From: Ferruginibacter sp. HRS2-29
Lineage (GTDB): Bacteria > Bacteroidota > Bacteroidia > Chitinophagales > Chitinophagaceae
Assembly: GCF_024343615.1 (NCBI RefSeq)
Contig: NZ_RJUB01000003.1
Span: 82,193-146,192 of the forward strand
Direction of reading: 5' to 3'
Length of the DNA: 64,000 bases
Under the pieces are notes generated by a model. The model did no database searches. It saw nothing but the letters and a program-made list of their open reading frames with translations, and was not told the DNA's origin. Within the stretch, counting starts at the first letter, position 1, and every line of letters starts with the position of its first letter. A program made the translations under genes and the position numbers. Positions 27,719 through 37,414 of the stretch are shown here, piece by piece.

Positions 27719-30700
27719 ATGCACTCCGTTCCCCACCACATCATAGCCATTGGCGCTTCTGCCGGCGGCATGGAAGAGATCAATGAATTTTTCGATCATA
27801 CACCAATGGATGGAGTGTCGTATGTCATCATCCAGCATTTGTCGCCGGTATTTAAAAGCAGGATGGTAGAGTTACTCGCGAAGCACAGTAAATTATTGGT
27901 AAAAGAAGCGGAAGATGATATGCTGGTACTCACCAATGAAGTGTACCTGATACCCCACGATAAATTTATGACGATTGTGAACGGAAGGTTCATACTAACA
28001 GAAAAAGAACAAGTGAAAGGGCCCCACCTCACTATCAATACTTTCTTTACCTCCCTGGCGATCGACTGTGGTGAAAAGGCCATTTGTGTGATACTTTCCG
28101 GGTTGGGCTCAGATGGTACGGAGGGTGCGCAGCGGATCAAAGCGGAGGGTGGCATGGTGATAGCCCGCGATCCGCGGAACGCCGAATTTGGCAGCATGCC
28201 GGCAAGCGTGATCTCGGCCGGTGCTGCCGACCTGATACTTGAACCTTCGCAAATGCCACGGGCCATAGAGCAATACCTTGCCCAATACGAAGCCGTATTC
28301 ATAAGCAGCTCAACCGACGAAAAGGACCTGAAAGATATCCTTGAATTGATAAAGGAACAGTTGCCGCTGGATTTTAGCGGTTACAAACGGCCCAGGATTT
28401 TAAGGAGGATAAAAAGAAGGGCTTCCGAAAAAAAGGTCAGCAACCTCGAAGATTATGTTGCTTTGCTGAAAAATGATCCGGAAGAAGTAAAAGCGCTGGC
28501 GCAGGACTTCCTGATCAGCGTAACCTCTTTTTTCAGGGATAAGGAATCATTTGAATTTTTACAATTGAACTGTGTGCCCAAAATATTGGCAAAGCTACAG
28601 GATGGGGAGGAACTCAAGATGTGGGTGGCCGGATGTGCCACCGGAGAGGAAGCCTATTCATTCGCCATCATCATTCATGAGTTGTTGAAGGATGGGCACA
28701 AAGATGTTGTCGTAAAAATATTTGCAACCGATATCGATAACAACGCACTCGCGGTAGCCGGCAAAGGGCTGTACAGCTCAGCCGTTGTAAAGGATATCAG
28801 TGCCGAGCGCCTTGATAAATATTTTACCAAAGAAGGTAACCAATACCGGGTAAAACACGAGATCCGGAAAATGCTGATCTTTGCACAGCACGACCTGGTA
28901 AAAAATCCTCCTTACTGCAACATGAACATGATCAGTTGCCGCAACCTGCTGATCTACATGTCCGTTGACCTCCAAAAGAAAATTTACCTGATGCTGTTGT
29001 TCGGGTTAAAAACGGACGGATACCTGTTTTTAGGCAGCAGTGAAAATCCGGGAACTATTGCTCAACACCTGGAAACGGTCAATAAAAAGTTCAAGATATT
29101 TAAGAGCCTTCAAACAAAAAGATCTGTTTACTTTGATGGTTTTGCCCTGCCACAGATGGCGGATGTAAGAGAGGCGCAGCGTGCGGCAGCGAAGCCGGAA
29201 AGTAACCAGCACATCTTTAACTCCCTCACCGAAGCCGTCAATAAAACATTAATTGCTGACCTCGATTACCTGGCAGTTTGTATCGATGAAAACAATACGG
29301 TATTGAGAACATATGGCGATACCACCCGGTTCCTGTTGCAAAAGAATTTCACCTCCAACATTGTAGAATTACTTCCTATACCGTTAATGGCTGTATTCAA
29401 CACCAGCATCATCAGCGCCAGGAAGAACAATGAAAGAGTTATTGTTAACGGTGTTCCTCTTAAGGAAAATGGTGGAAAAAGAATAGATCTTTCGGTGTAT
29501 CCATTGAATATCCAGCATGGTTCATCCAGGATATTCCTGGTGGTGTTCAATCATTCAGCTGATGAAGCTACATTGCAAACCATTGCTGCCCCTTATGATG
29601 AAAAAAAGCATTTCGATGAATATATCAATATACTTGAAGACGAACTCAACAACCTGAAAGACAGGCTGCACAATACTTATGCACAACTGGATGCTTCCAA
29701 CGATAATATGCAATCTTATAACGAAGAGTTGCTTTCGGCCAATGAAGAAATGCAAAGTACCAATGAAGAGATGCAAAGCGTAAATGAAGAATTGCAAACC
29801 ATCAATACGGAATACCAGTTAAAAAACAAGGAATTACTGGAGCTGAATGATGACCTCAACAATTATTTCCGAAGCAATATTCATGGCCAGCTTTTCGTGA
29901 ACAACGACATGTTGCTGATGAAATTTTCTCCGGGAACAGTCAATCTCATCAATTTGTTGCCAACGGATATTGGCCGCCCATTAAGCAATATTTCCACCAA
30001 TATAAAATTCGAGACCCTCATCGATGATATTAAACTGGTGTTATCAAAAGGTACCATCATCACTAAAGAGATCCAAACCAACAACGGTAGCTGGTACCAG
30101 GTGGTGACCATGCCATATATCCAGCAGATAGGCAATAAAAAGGATGGGGCCATCCTTACCTTCAACGATATTACAGCCTTAAAAACAATGCAGGATGAAT
30201 TGAGCAAAAAAAACAAGAGCCTCATCCGGATCAATGGCGACCTCGATAATTTTGTACACACGGCCTCGCATGACCTTTTAGCGCCGTTGAGTAATATCGA
30301 GCTCAGCATCAATGTGATGAATAAACTGAATGATGTAGATCCCGCCCTCAACAATTTTTTAGCCATCATCAACAACTCCGTAAAAAAATTCCGGTCGTTG
30401 ATCACAGAAATATCCACCATCGCTAAAATAGATAGTGATATGCTCCCGGCAGAGATGGTGGATATAGAAGAACTGATCCAGGATGTAGAATGGAGCCTGA
30501 ATGATAAAATAACCGGATGCAATGCCGTGCTCAATTGCCACCTGGATATTACCCGGATCCTCTTTTCGAAAAAGAGTTTGCGGAGCATCTTATTTAATTT
30601 GATCTCTAACGGGATAAAATTTAACGAAAAATCACCCGTGATTGATATCACGACCACCAAAACCGACGAAGGCTTTCTCCTCACAGTCAGCGATAACGGT

Positions 30701-30919
30701 ATAGGAATGAAAGAAGAAGATGTTGAAAATATCTTTGGAATGTATAAACGGTTAAACCCCACCCTCGAAGGACAGGGAGTAGGATTATATCTTGTGAAGA
30801 AAATTGTTGATGCGGCGGAAGCTACAATTCACGTAAAAACCGAAATTGGCAAAGGCAGCACCTTTAGCATTTACTTCGATAGCAGCGTTGAAACCAACGG
30901 GCTAATGGCAATAAGTTAA
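27719..30919 (+). CDS. CheB-CheR-PAS-histidine kinase fusion protein
   Basis: A 1066-residue soluble signalling protein. The methylesterase domain (about 1-190) has IGASAGGMEE, IQHLSPV and LSGLGSDGTEG as the Ser-His-Asp sites. The CheR methyltransferase domain (about 205-460) has MWVAGCATGEEAYSFA. A long glutamate-rich coiled coil (about 625-710) with NEEMQS repeats leads to a PAS-like domain (about 715-820). The kinase core has His in HTASHDLLAPLSN (about 845) and ATPase boxes LISNGIKFN, DNGIGM and GQGVGLYL. No membrane helix is present. It mirrors in one chain the separate CheB, CheR and kinases at 5554-12649. The signal and target are unknown. Confidence 0.95.
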   Translation: MHSVPHHIIAIGASAGGMEEINEFFDHTPMDGVSYVIIQHLSPVFKSRMVELLAKHSKLLVKEAEDDMLVLTNEVYLIPHDKFMTIVNGRFILTEKEQVKGPHLTINTFFTSLAIDCGEKAICVILSGLGSDGTEGAQRIKAEGGMVIARDPRNAEFGSMPASVISAGAADLILEPSQMPRAIEQYLAQYEAVFISSSTDEKDLKDILELIKEQLPLDFSGYKRPRILRRIKRRASEKKVSNLEDYVALLKNDPEEVKALAQDFLISVTSFFRDKESFEFLQLNCVPKILAKLQDGEELKMWVAGCATGEEAYSFAIIIHELLKDGHKDVVVKIFATDIDNNALAVAGKGLYSSAVVKDISAERLDKYFTKEGNQYRVKHEIRKMLIFAQHDLVKNPPYCNMNMISCRNLLIYMSVDLQKKIYLMLLFGLKTDGYLFLGSSENPGTIAQHLETVNKKFKIFKSLQTKRSVYFDGFALPQMADVREAQRAAAKPESNQHIFNSLTEAVNKTLIADLDYLAVCIDENNTVLRTYGDTTRFLLQKNFTSNIVELLPIPLMAVFNTSIISARKNNERVIVNGVPLKENGGKRIDLSVYPLNIQHGSSRIFLVVFNHSADEATLQTIAAPYDEKKHFDEYINILEDELNNLKDRLHNTYAQLDASNDNMQSYNEELLSANEEMQSTNEEMQSVNEELQTINTEYQLKNKELLELNDDLNNYFRSNIHGQLFVNNDMLLMKFSPGTVNLINLLPTDIGRPLSNISTNIKFETLIDDIKLVLSKGTIITKEIQTNNGSWYQVVTMPYIQQIGNKKDGAILTFNDITALKTMQDELSKKNKSLIRINGDLDNFVHTASHDLLAPLSNIELSINVMNKLNDVDPALNNFLAIINNSVKKFRSLITEISTIAKIDSDMLPAEMVDIEELIQDVEWSLNDKITGCNAVLNCHLDITRILFSKKSLRSILFNLISNGIKFNEKSPVIDITTTKTDEGFLLTVSDNGIGMKEEDVENIFGMYKRLNPTLEGQGVGLYLVKKIVDAAEATIHVKTEIGKGSTFSIYFDSSVETNGLMAIS

Positions 30920-30946
30920 TCCATATCCATGTGCATTCGGGTAGTC

Positions 30947-30977
30947 AACTCCCATGAGTTGTCAACTCATTTTATCC
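30947..30977 (+). terminator. Alternative hairpins after the CheB-CheR kinase gene
   Basis: ATGAGTTG (30954-30961) pairs with CAACTCAT (30963-30970), followed by TTTTATC. A preceding CAACTC can pair with the same GAGTTG, so two exclusive hairpins are possible. This is a probable weak terminator 30 bp after the stop. Confidence 0.5.
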
Positions 30978-31091
30978 CATACCGGAAAAATTATCAAAGC
31001 GATCGGGTATTGGCCGGGTTTTTAAAATAATTAAAAAAGAAAATGTTGTTAATTCATTAATAATCCAATAGGTATATTATATTTCCCCCTT

Positions 31092-31099
31092 TATATTTG
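31092..31099 (+). promoter_or_regulatory. TATATTTG, candidate minus-7 box for the DUF4476 gene
   Basis: Exact match to TAnnTTTG, 26 bases before the ATG at 31126. No clear TTG at the usual upstream distance. Confidence 0.5.
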
Positions 31100-31125
31100 A
31101 AAAATAATAAACCAAAAACTTAAAT

Positions 31126-32382
31126 ATGCAAAGAAAGTTACTCTGCCTGATCGCTGCCTTTTTTATCGTCTTCGTTTCGTTTGCGCAAAAGAAAGCAAAC
31201 ATGATCTTTTTTACCCCGAATGAAGAAAAATTTTATTTGATCGTTAATGGTATCCAGCAAAATGCGGAACCGATGTCCAATGTAAAGATCACAGACATGA
31301 GTTCACCGATGGTGTACAATGTTAAAGTGAGGTTTGACGACAGTAAACTCGCTGTTATCAATGATAAAGTATCCCTCGAACCGGGAACGGAAAAATCGTG
31401 GAGTATCCAGGCGAAGAAGAAAAAAAATGCCGGGGAAAATGAATTTGTAATAAAAACTGCCGGGGAGATTGATCTTGATGAAACCCCCAGTGCCACCAAC
31501 TTTGCCCCCGAACAGGTGATCGTTTATCATACCACTCCTTTGCCCAATATCAATGCAGATGGTGTTTCTATCAGTATGAATGTAAATGAACAGAGTGCTA
31601 ATGTCAGCTTTAATGTGCAGGGCGGAACCACTACTTCTACCAGTACGAGCGTGCAAACCAGTACTACTACTACAAATATGCACGGCGGTGGTTATTGCCG
31701 CAACCCGATGGACGCCATCAGTTTCAGGCAGCAACTCGAAAGGGTACGTAGCCAGGGTACCGCCGCAGGCAGAAAGATCATCGCTGAAAAAATAGCGCAG
31801 ACCAACTGTCTTACCTCCAGCCAGGTGTACGAATTATGTGACGCCATGTATATGAATGCCGATAAAATGGCACTGGCCAAGTATAGCTACACCCGTTCTT
31901 TTGATCCACAGAATTACGAAGAAGTTTTTAAGGCGCTTCCCACCAACAGTATGGTGCAGGAACTCAACAACTATATTGAAAGCATCAGAAATTCCGGAGG
32001 CAATTTCCCTCCTGTTCCGCCTACCCCTCCTACTCCCGCCACTCCGGTAGTAATTGAATATGTGCCAGGCTACAATGGACCTTATGGCTGCCCTCAACCC
32101 ATGAGCCGGGCAAATTTCGCATCCGCGAAAAGTACCATCGATGATGCCGATTTTGAAAATACGAAACTGAGCACAGCTAAAACAATCGTGGAATCCAATT
32201 GTGTAACTACCGACCAGGTAGTAGAGATCTGTAAACTGTTTGATTTCGAAAACAGCAAACTCGAATTTGCCAAGTTTGCTTATGCAAAAACATATGATAA
32301 AGGGAATTATTTCAAAGTGGCGAAAGTGTTTGATTTTGACGCATCCAAACAGGAATTGAATAAATATTTAAAAGGAAAGTAA
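31126..32382 (+). CDS. Secreted protein with two DUF4476 domains
   Basis: A 418-residue exported protein found in Bacteroidota. A Sec signal (MQRKLLCLIAAFFIVFVSFA) leads to a beta-rich N-terminal region (about 22-130) and a Thr/Ser-rich linker. The first DUF4476 helical domain (about 195-285) has CLTSSQVYELCDAMYMNADKM, a Pro-rich hinge (PPVPPTPPTPATP) follows, and the second DUF4476 domain (about 327-418) has CVTTDQVVEICKLFDFENSK. Each domain starts with a Cys-Pro/Asn motif and contains an internal Cys, suggesting disulfides. Biochemical function is unknown. It is monocistronic, with a candidate promoter and a strong terminator. Confidence 0.9.
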   Translation: MQRKLLCLIAAFFIVFVSFAQKKANMIFFTPNEEKFYLIVNGIQQNAEPMSNVKITDMSSPMVYNVKVRFDDSKLAVINDKVSLEPGTEKSWSIQAKKKKNAGENEFVIKTAGEIDLDETPSATNFAPEQVIVYHTTPLPNINADGVSISMNVNEQSANVSFNVQGGTTTSTSTSVQTSTTTTNMHGGGYCRNPMDAISFRQQLERVRSQGTAAGRKIIAEKIAQTNCLTSSQVYELCDAMYMNADKMALAKYSYTRSFDPQNYEEVFKALPTNSMVQELNNYIESIRNSGGNFPPVPPTPPTPATPVVIEYVPGYNGPYGCPQPMSRANFASAKSTIDDADFENTKLSTAKTIVESNCVTTDQVVEICKLFDFENSKLEFAKFAYAKTYDKGNYFKVAKVFDFDASKQELNKYLKGK

Positions 32383-32403
32383 TCGTCCTGAAAAGTAAGT
32401 GCA

Positions 32404-32435
32404 GTCCCCCGGAAAAAATCCGGGGGACTTTTTTT
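32404..32435 (+). terminator. Rho-independent terminator after the DUF4476 gene
   Basis: GTCCCCCGGA pairs perfectly with TCCGGGGGAC over 10 bp around an A-only loop, followed by seven T. It also rules out longer upstream starts for the pirin gene. Confidence 0.9.
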
Positions 32436-32524
32436 ATACACGTGTTGATGCTGTTCATGACACCGACGCCGCCGTAGTAACCCTTCACGATACTTTCGTA
32501 ACTTTATTCTTTAAACAATCACCC

Positions 32525-33433
32525 ATGTTAGACATCGTAATAGATTCCCGCGAAGCGATATTATCGCCTGGATTTTCTGTTAAACGTATCCTTCCGTTTC
32601 GCCAGAGAAGAATGGTAGGCCCCTTTATATTTATGGATCATGGGGGGCCCATCAGCGTGCCGGCCAGCACCAGCCTGGATGTATTGCCGCACCCGCATAT
32701 CGGGTTATCGACCGTGAGCTACCTGCTGGATGGAAATGTGATGCACAGGGACAGTCTTGGTGTAGAGCAGTTGATAAAACCCGGTGAAGTAAACTGGATG
32801 ACGGCCGGAAAAGGCATCGCTCACAGCGAACGTTTTGAAGACCCTTCGGTACTCGCTGCCGGTGGACTGGAGATGATACAGACCTGGGTGGCACTTCCCG
32901 AAAAGGATGAAGAATCTGATCCTTCTTTTAAAAATTATACCGCAGAAGAATTACCCGTCTTCACCGACAAAGGTGTATGGATGCGGCTGATAGCAGGTGA
33001 TGCTTACGGATTAAAAAGTGATGTAAAAACAAGCTCGCCCTTGTTTTATTTACATGTTGAACTGGAGCAGGGCGCCACTTTTACCTTACCCAAAGAACAT
33101 AGTGAAAGAGGTATTTATATTGTACGCGGAAGCCTGGAATTAAATGGGGTTACCTATGCCGACGGTAAACTACTTGTGTTTACCAAAGGTGCAGAGCCCA
33201 TTCTTCTGGCAAAAGAAAAAACTACCATGATGATGTTGGGTGGTGAACATATTGGCGATCGTTACATCTGGTGGAATTTTGTATCGAGCCGCAAAGAACG
33301 GATCGAACAGGCGAAAGAAGACTGGAAACAAGGCAGGATATTATTGCCTCTAACCGATAATCATGAATTTGTACCGCTGCCAGACGACCGTACAAAACCT
33401 GCAGGCGGGCCACCTCCGGGGGCATTGTCGTGA
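32525..33433 (+). CDS. Pirin family protein
   Basis: A 302-residue bicupin of the pirin family. The start at 32525 (MLDIVIDSREAIL) is chosen because the frame further upstream runs through a transcription terminator. The N-terminal cupin has the iron-binding set in HPHIGLSTVSYLLDG, HRDSLG and GIAHSE, which in bacterial pirins supports quercetin 2,3-dioxygenase activity or a regulatory role. The C-terminal cupin (about 170-270) lacks the metal histidines, as usual. It is cytosolic and a single gene. Substrate or partner is unknown. Confidence 0.93.
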   Translation: MLDIVIDSREAILSPGFSVKRILPFRQRRMVGPFIFMDHGGPISVPASTSLDVLPHPHIGLSTVSYLLDGNVMHRDSLGVEQLIKPGEVNWMTAGKGIAHSERFEDPSVLAAGGLEMIQTWVALPEKDEESDPSFKNYTAEELPVFTDKGVWMRLIAGDAYGLKSDVKTSSPLFYLHVELEQGATFTLPKEHSERGIYIVRGSLELNGVTYADGKLLVFTKGAEPILLAKEKTTMMMLGGEHIGDRYIWWNFVSSRKERIEQAKEDWKQGRILLPLTDNHEFVPLPDDRTKPAGGPPPGALS

Positions 33434-33550
33434 TTGCCTAAGGTAAAGTACAATCTTACAAAAATGGGCGGTTGCATCTAAAAGCAGTCCATCACAAATT
33501 TGCAGATACGCTTTTTCATGTCAGCATTAGCGTTCTTACAATTATTTTTC

Positions 33551-33583
33551 ATGACTGTAGTCATACGCTGTCCGATCTACAGT
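33551..33583. promoter_or_regulatory. Overlapping inverted repeats in the pirin / small-ORF gap
   Basis: ATGACT-gt-AGTCAT (33551-33564) is a perfect short palindrome, and ACTGTAG (33554-33560) is also inverted as CTACAGT (33577-33583). It may be a hairpin after the pirin gene or an operator. Nothing else of note was seen in 33434-33592. Confidence 0.4.
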
Positions 33584-33592
33584 TAGTCAATC

Positions 33593-33619
33593 AAAAACCC
33601 ACCAGTACTCGCTGATGGG
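33593..33619 (-). terminator. Rho-independent terminator on the minus strand
   Basis: On the minus strand CCCATCAG-cgagta-CTGGTGGG pairs fully (one G-U) and is followed by TTTTT. It sits 38 bp after the stop of the small minus-strand gene at 33657 and supports its transcription. Confidence 0.7.
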
Positions 33620-33656
33620 CCGGTTTATATTTCACAAATTATGCACTACTAAAAAC

Positions 33657-33854
33657 TTAATGGGTGATGTAGATCAGGATTGTAACAGCTGGTTCGTTTT
33701 TCGGATCAATAGCGTTATTACTATATTCTCTCACCGGCATTTCCACTACTATCGCCCCCTCATCCTCTCCGGGACGTTTTGCTATGGTAAGATGAGTATG
33801 TGTTACTTTCCTCGCAAAACCCAATGCTTTCATTATTTTTTTGACGGCAGACAT
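33657..33854 (-). CDS. Small hypothetical protein, 65 residues
   Basis: Not recognised. The peptide begins MSAVKKIMKALGFARKV with a basic amphipathic helix, followed by a beta-rich half (AIVVEMPVREYSNNAID, PAVTILIYITH). Support comes from context: it reads the same way as the Nudix-type regulator upstream, and an intrinsic terminator on the same strand follows. No homologous family comes to mind. It could be a chance frame, so confidence is modest. Confidence 0.4.
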   Translation of the reverse strand: MSAVKKIMKALGFARKVTHTHLTIAKRPGEDEGAIVVEMPVREYSNNAIDPKNEPAVTILIYITH

Positions 33855-34028
33855 GACTGGATCAGTTTACTTCTGCACCCACAATACAAAAGCCACACCA
33901 TAGATAAAATCCCGGGGATGCCAACGCCATCAATTTTCGATGAGCGGGCAAAAACACCCGTTAAGTGCAATAAAAACTACAGAAATCTCTAACGAGTGGA
34001 TTCCCCGTTGAGGCATAAATTACTGAAC

Positions 34029-34775
34029 TCACCAACCCTCTTTCAATCCGTCTTTCAATGCCTGCTGGTATTTTTTTACATTAAAGCAATAAAGATTGGG
34101 CGACCGGTGTGCCCCACCCTTACGGGTTTCTTCAAACTGATCGAGGATATCATAACTGATCATCTTGCGATAAAAGTTTCCACGGTTGAGTTTTTTATTG
34201 AGGATAGTCTCATACAATCTCTGGAGTTCGGGCATGGTAAATTCTGCCGGTAAAAGATTATACCCGATCGGTTTATAATTCAATTCTTTGCGAAGCGTCA
34301 GCAACGCCTTATCGGTGATCTCCCGGTGATCCATCATGAACGGGGGCAGGTCTGAAATATCTTTCCATTCGCAGGCGGCAGAAAAATCATCCGTTATCGG
34401 CGTCACATCTTCGTAATCTACCAGCGCAAACATCCCTATGGAAATGAACCGTTGTTTGTTCCACAACGAATCAGGGTAATCTTTAAAAAAACCTTCGGAG
34501 CGGTTGAGGCTGGTGAACGTACCAAACTCCTGCAGGTAAATATTTTCGGCGCCCGTACGCTCCTTCAATATCCTGCTGGCCGCTTCATGTACGTTCTCCG
34601 TCTTGAGCATGTACCCACCGGGTAAGCCCCATAGTTCCTGGTCCTTCAGCTTTGTCAGTAATACTTTCAGCATACCGCCATGAAAACCAAACACCACACA
34701 ATCCACTGAAATATGCGGCAGGTAGATCCTTTTAGCTTCCGCGGATTTTTTTTCCAATAGTTTTTTCAGCTGCAT
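34029..34775 (-). CDS. Nudix-related transcriptional regulator (NrtR/AraR-like)
   Basis: About 248 residues from the ATG at 34775 (MQLKKLLEKKSAEAKRIYLP). An upstream in-frame start would add a hydrophobic stretch not seen in the family. The N-terminal Nudix domain (about 15-150) has GLPGGYMLKTENVHEAASRI, but the catalytic RExxEE segment is replaced by KERTGAE, so hydrolase activity is unlikely. The C-terminal part (about 165-248) is a winged-helix DNA-binding domain (MPELQRLYETILNKKLNRGNF). This matches NrtR-type regulators, which in Bacteroides include the arabinose regulator. It is divergent from a GH3 glycosidase across a gap with a perfect palindrome, so it probably controls that gene in response to a sugar. 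Confidence 0.88.
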   Translation of the reverse strand: MQLKKLLEKKSAEAKRIYLPHISVDCVVFGFHGGMLKVLLTKLKDQELWGLPGGYMLKTENVHEAASRILKERTGAENIYLQEFGTFTSLNRSEGFFKDYPDSLWNKQRFISIGMFALVDYEDVTPITDDFSAACEWKDISDLPPFMMDHREITDKALLTLRKELNYKPIGYNLLPAEFTMPELQRLYETILNKKLNRGNFYRKMISYDILDQFEETRKGGAHRSPNLYCFNVKKYQQALKDGLKEGW

Positions 34776-34867
34776 CCTGCAAATGTACGCATGTAAAATA
34801 TACAGCACTATATATAAAATGAGTGGGTAAAAGAAAAATATGGCCGTTTTCAACTTTTATTACTAAT

Positions 34868-34888
34868 ATTGCTTCATAATGAAGCAAT
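34868..34888. promoter_or_regulatory. Perfect palindrome ATTGCTTCAT-A-ATGAAGCAAT, candidate operator
   Basis: A 10-bp arm on each side of a single base, in the 157-bp gap between the Nudix-type regulator and the GH3 gene, 45 bp before the GH3 start. Size and symmetry fit a dimeric winged-helix regulator. Confidence 0.6.
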
Positions 34889-34932
34889 GAAGTTTCGTTA
34901 GCCCGATTGTTACTTTTCATTTTAAAAAATAA

Positions 34933-37389
34933 ATGATGTACAGCCATATCAGAAAATCTTCCCTCTTCGTCCTCACCGGATTGGTTTTTGCAGGAATTTC
35001 CTGGAAAGAAAAAAGCAACATGGATCATCCTGGAAAAAAAACACCGGTATTAACTATCAATGGTTTCACATTTGCCGATCTGAATGGTAATGGCAAACTC
35101 GATGTCTATGAAGATACCCGGTTGCCGGTCAGTGCTCGTGCAGCCCATCTTGTGGAGCAGATGACGGATGAGGAAAAAGCGAATTTCCTGATCGGTACCG
35201 GTATGCCTGGCTTCGATGGGCTTACCCCCGTAGCAGGCGCTGTAGAAGGCCGCGTGCCCGGTGCTGCAGGCGGAACGTATGCCATACCGCGACTCGGAAT
35301 ACCGGCAATCATCCTGGCAGACGGCCCCGCCGGCTTACGCATCAAACCGGTAAGGTCGGACGATCGCAAAACCTATTATTGCACTGCATTCCCTGTAGGC
35401 ACATCACTGGCATCTACCTGGAATACAGACCTGGTGCAGGCTGTAGGCAAAGCCATGGGAAATGAAGTGAAAGAATATGGTGTGGATGTGTTACTGGCCC
35501 CCGCACTCAACATACACCGCAATCCCTTGTGCGGAAGAAATTTTGAATATTATTCGGAAGACCCACTGGTATCGGGCAAGATAGCCGCGGCAATGGTAAA
35601 TGGCATTCAATCCAATGGTGTAGGCACTTCTGTAAAACATTTTGCCGCCAACAACCAGGAAACGAATCGCCTTTCAATCAACGAGCATGTGAGCGAAAGG
35701 GCTATGCGTGAAATTTATCTGAAAGGTTTTGAAATAACAGTAAAAGAATCGCAGCCGTGGACGATCATGTCTTCTTACAACCTCGTCAACGGCACATATA
35801 CTTCCGCGAGAAAAGATCTGCTGACAGATATCCTGCGCAACGAATGGGGGTATAAAGGTATGGTGATGACAGATTGGTTTGGCGGTTTCGCAGGCTTCGC
35901 TTCCATCAAAGCCGGTACCAGCAACTCTATAGAACAATTGAATGCCGGCAACGATCTGCTGATGCCGGGATTACCTTCGCAACGCGATGCGATACTGGCT
36001 GCCATTAAAAGCGGGGGCATTCCCAAAGAAGTAGCAGACCTGAATGTAAAGAGGATCCTGGAACTTGTAATGCGTTCGCCCGTGATGACGAATTACAAAT
36101 ATTCCGATAAGCCCGACCTGAAAGGTAATGCGGATATAACCCGCAAAGCTGCGGCTGAAGGAATGGTGTTGTTGCAGAACAAAGCTAACGTTCTCCCCTA
36201 CACGAAAACAGGCGGAACGATCGCCGGCTTCGGTGTCACCTCCTATGATTTTATTTCGGGAGGAACCGGCAGCGGGGATGTAAACGAAGCCTACACCATT
36301 TCATTGATTGACGGCCTCACAAATGCAGGGTTGAAAACAGATGAAGAATTGAAAAACCTATATATCCCATTCGTAGCAAAAGAAAAAGCGGCCGAGCTTG
36401 AAGGCCGCAAAAGCAAAGGCATTCTTGCCTTGCCGCAACGCCTGCCGGAGCTGGAGCTGAGCGAGCAACTGATCGCAAAGAAAGCAGCCGGCACGGATAT
36501 CGCCATCATCACCATCGGAAGAAATTCCGGTGAGGGTGGTGACCGGAATGTTGACAACGATTTCAACCTGGCCAAAGATGAAATACAGTTGATCGACCGG
36601 GTATCTTTGGCATATCACAAAGCAGGCAAAAAAGTGGTGGTCATCCTTAACATCGGCGGTGTGATAGAAACCGCCAGCTGGAAAAACAAAGTGGATGCCA
36701 TCCTGCTCTCGTGGCAACCCGGCCAGGAAGGCGGTAATTCGGTAGCAGATATCTTTACGGGTAAAGTAAATCCTTCAGGAAAACTTACCATGACTTTTCC
36801 GGTAAAATATGAAGACACTCCTTCAGCATCCAATTTTCCGGGCACACCGGCCAATGATCCGAAAGAAGTTACCTATGCCGAAGGTATCTATGTTGGCTAT
36901 CGTTATTACAATACATTCAATGTAAAACCTTCCTTTGAATTCGGCTACGGGTTATCCTATACTGATTTTCAGTACAGCCATATAAAGATCGGAAATACGG
37001 ATGCCGCTGGTAACATTACCGTTACAGCCGATATAAAAAACACCGGAAAGACTCCCGGCAAAGAAGTAGTACAATTATACATTTCAGCCCCTTCCGGGAG
37101 TATTGACAAACCTTCGGAAGAACTGAAAGCTTTTGCGAAGACAAAATTACTGGCACCGGGAGAATCAGTTACAGTTTCATTGACACTGGCACCTAAAGAT
37201 CTTGCCTCTTTCATACCCGCACAACAGTCATGGATAGCCGAAAAAGGTAAGTATAGAATTTCCCTCGGCACTTCATCAACAAAGATCAGGCAATCCGGCA
37301 ATCTTTCGCTGGACAAAGATATGGTAGTGGAAAAAGTACATCCGGCATTTGCGCCCGATTTTAAATTCACCGACCTGAAAGCACGTTAA
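34933..37389 (+). CDS. Glycoside hydrolase family 3 beta-glucosidase-like enzyme
   Basis: An 818-residue exported glycosidase. A signal peptide (about 1-24, RKSSLFVLTGLVFAGISW) leads to the GH3 TIM-barrel domain (about 50-385). Substrate-binding motifs are PRLGIPAIILADGP, NIHRNPLCGRNFEYYSEDP and VKHFAANNQE, and the nucleophile Asp is in GMVMTDWFGG. A five-stranded sandwich domain (about 410-640) and fibronectin-III-like domain (about 700-790) complete the typical three-part layout. An EF-hand-like segment, DLNGNGKLDVYED, lies near the N-terminus. It releases terminal beta-linked sugars in the periplasm. Specificity (glucose, xylose, other) is not readable. It is probably controlled by the divergent Nudix-type regulator. 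Confidence 0.95.
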   Translation: MMYSHIRKSSLFVLTGLVFAGISWKEKSNMDHPGKKTPVLTINGFTFADLNGNGKLDVYEDTRLPVSARAAHLVEQMTDEEKANFLIGTGMPGFDGLTPVAGAVEGRVPGAAGGTYAIPRLGIPAIILADGPAGLRIKPVRSDDRKTYYCTAFPVGTSLASTWNTDLVQAVGKAMGNEVKEYGVDVLLAPALNIHRNPLCGRNFEYYSEDPLVSGKIAAAMVNGIQSNGVGTSVKHFAANNQETNRLSINEHVSERAMREIYLKGFEITVKESQPWTIMSSYNLVNGTYTSARKDLLTDILRNEWGYKGMVMTDWFGGFAGFASIKAGTSNSIEQLNAGNDLLMPGLPSQRDAILAAIKSGGIPKEVADLNVKRILELVMRSPVMTNYKYSDKPDLKGNADITRKAAAEGMVLLQNKANVLPYTKTGGTIAGFGVTSYDFISGGTGSGDVNEAYTISLIDGLTNAGLKTDEELKNLYIPFVAKEKAAELEGRKSKGILALPQRLPELELSEQLIAKKAAGTDIAIITIGRNSGEGGDRNVDNDFNLAKDEIQLIDRVSLAYHKAGKKVVVILNIGGVIETASWKNKVDAILLSWQPGQEGGNSVADIFTGKVNPSGKLTMTFPVKYEDTPSASNFPGTPANDPKEVTYAEGIYVGYRYYNTFNVKPSFEFGYGLSYTDFQYSHIKIGNTDAAGNITVTADIKNTGKTPGKEVVQLYISAPSGSIDKPSEELKAFAKTKLLAPGESVTVSLTLAPKDLASFIPAQQSWIAEKGKYRISLGTSSTKIRQSGNLSLDKDMVVEKVHPAFAPDFKFTDLKAR

Positions 37390-37414
37390 ATGGTAAACGA
37401 CAAACAGTGAGTAA

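Noticed and set aside
29881..30762. 293-codon minus-strand frame
   Set aside because: Antisense shadow of the PAS and kinase part of the CheB-CheR fusion protein.
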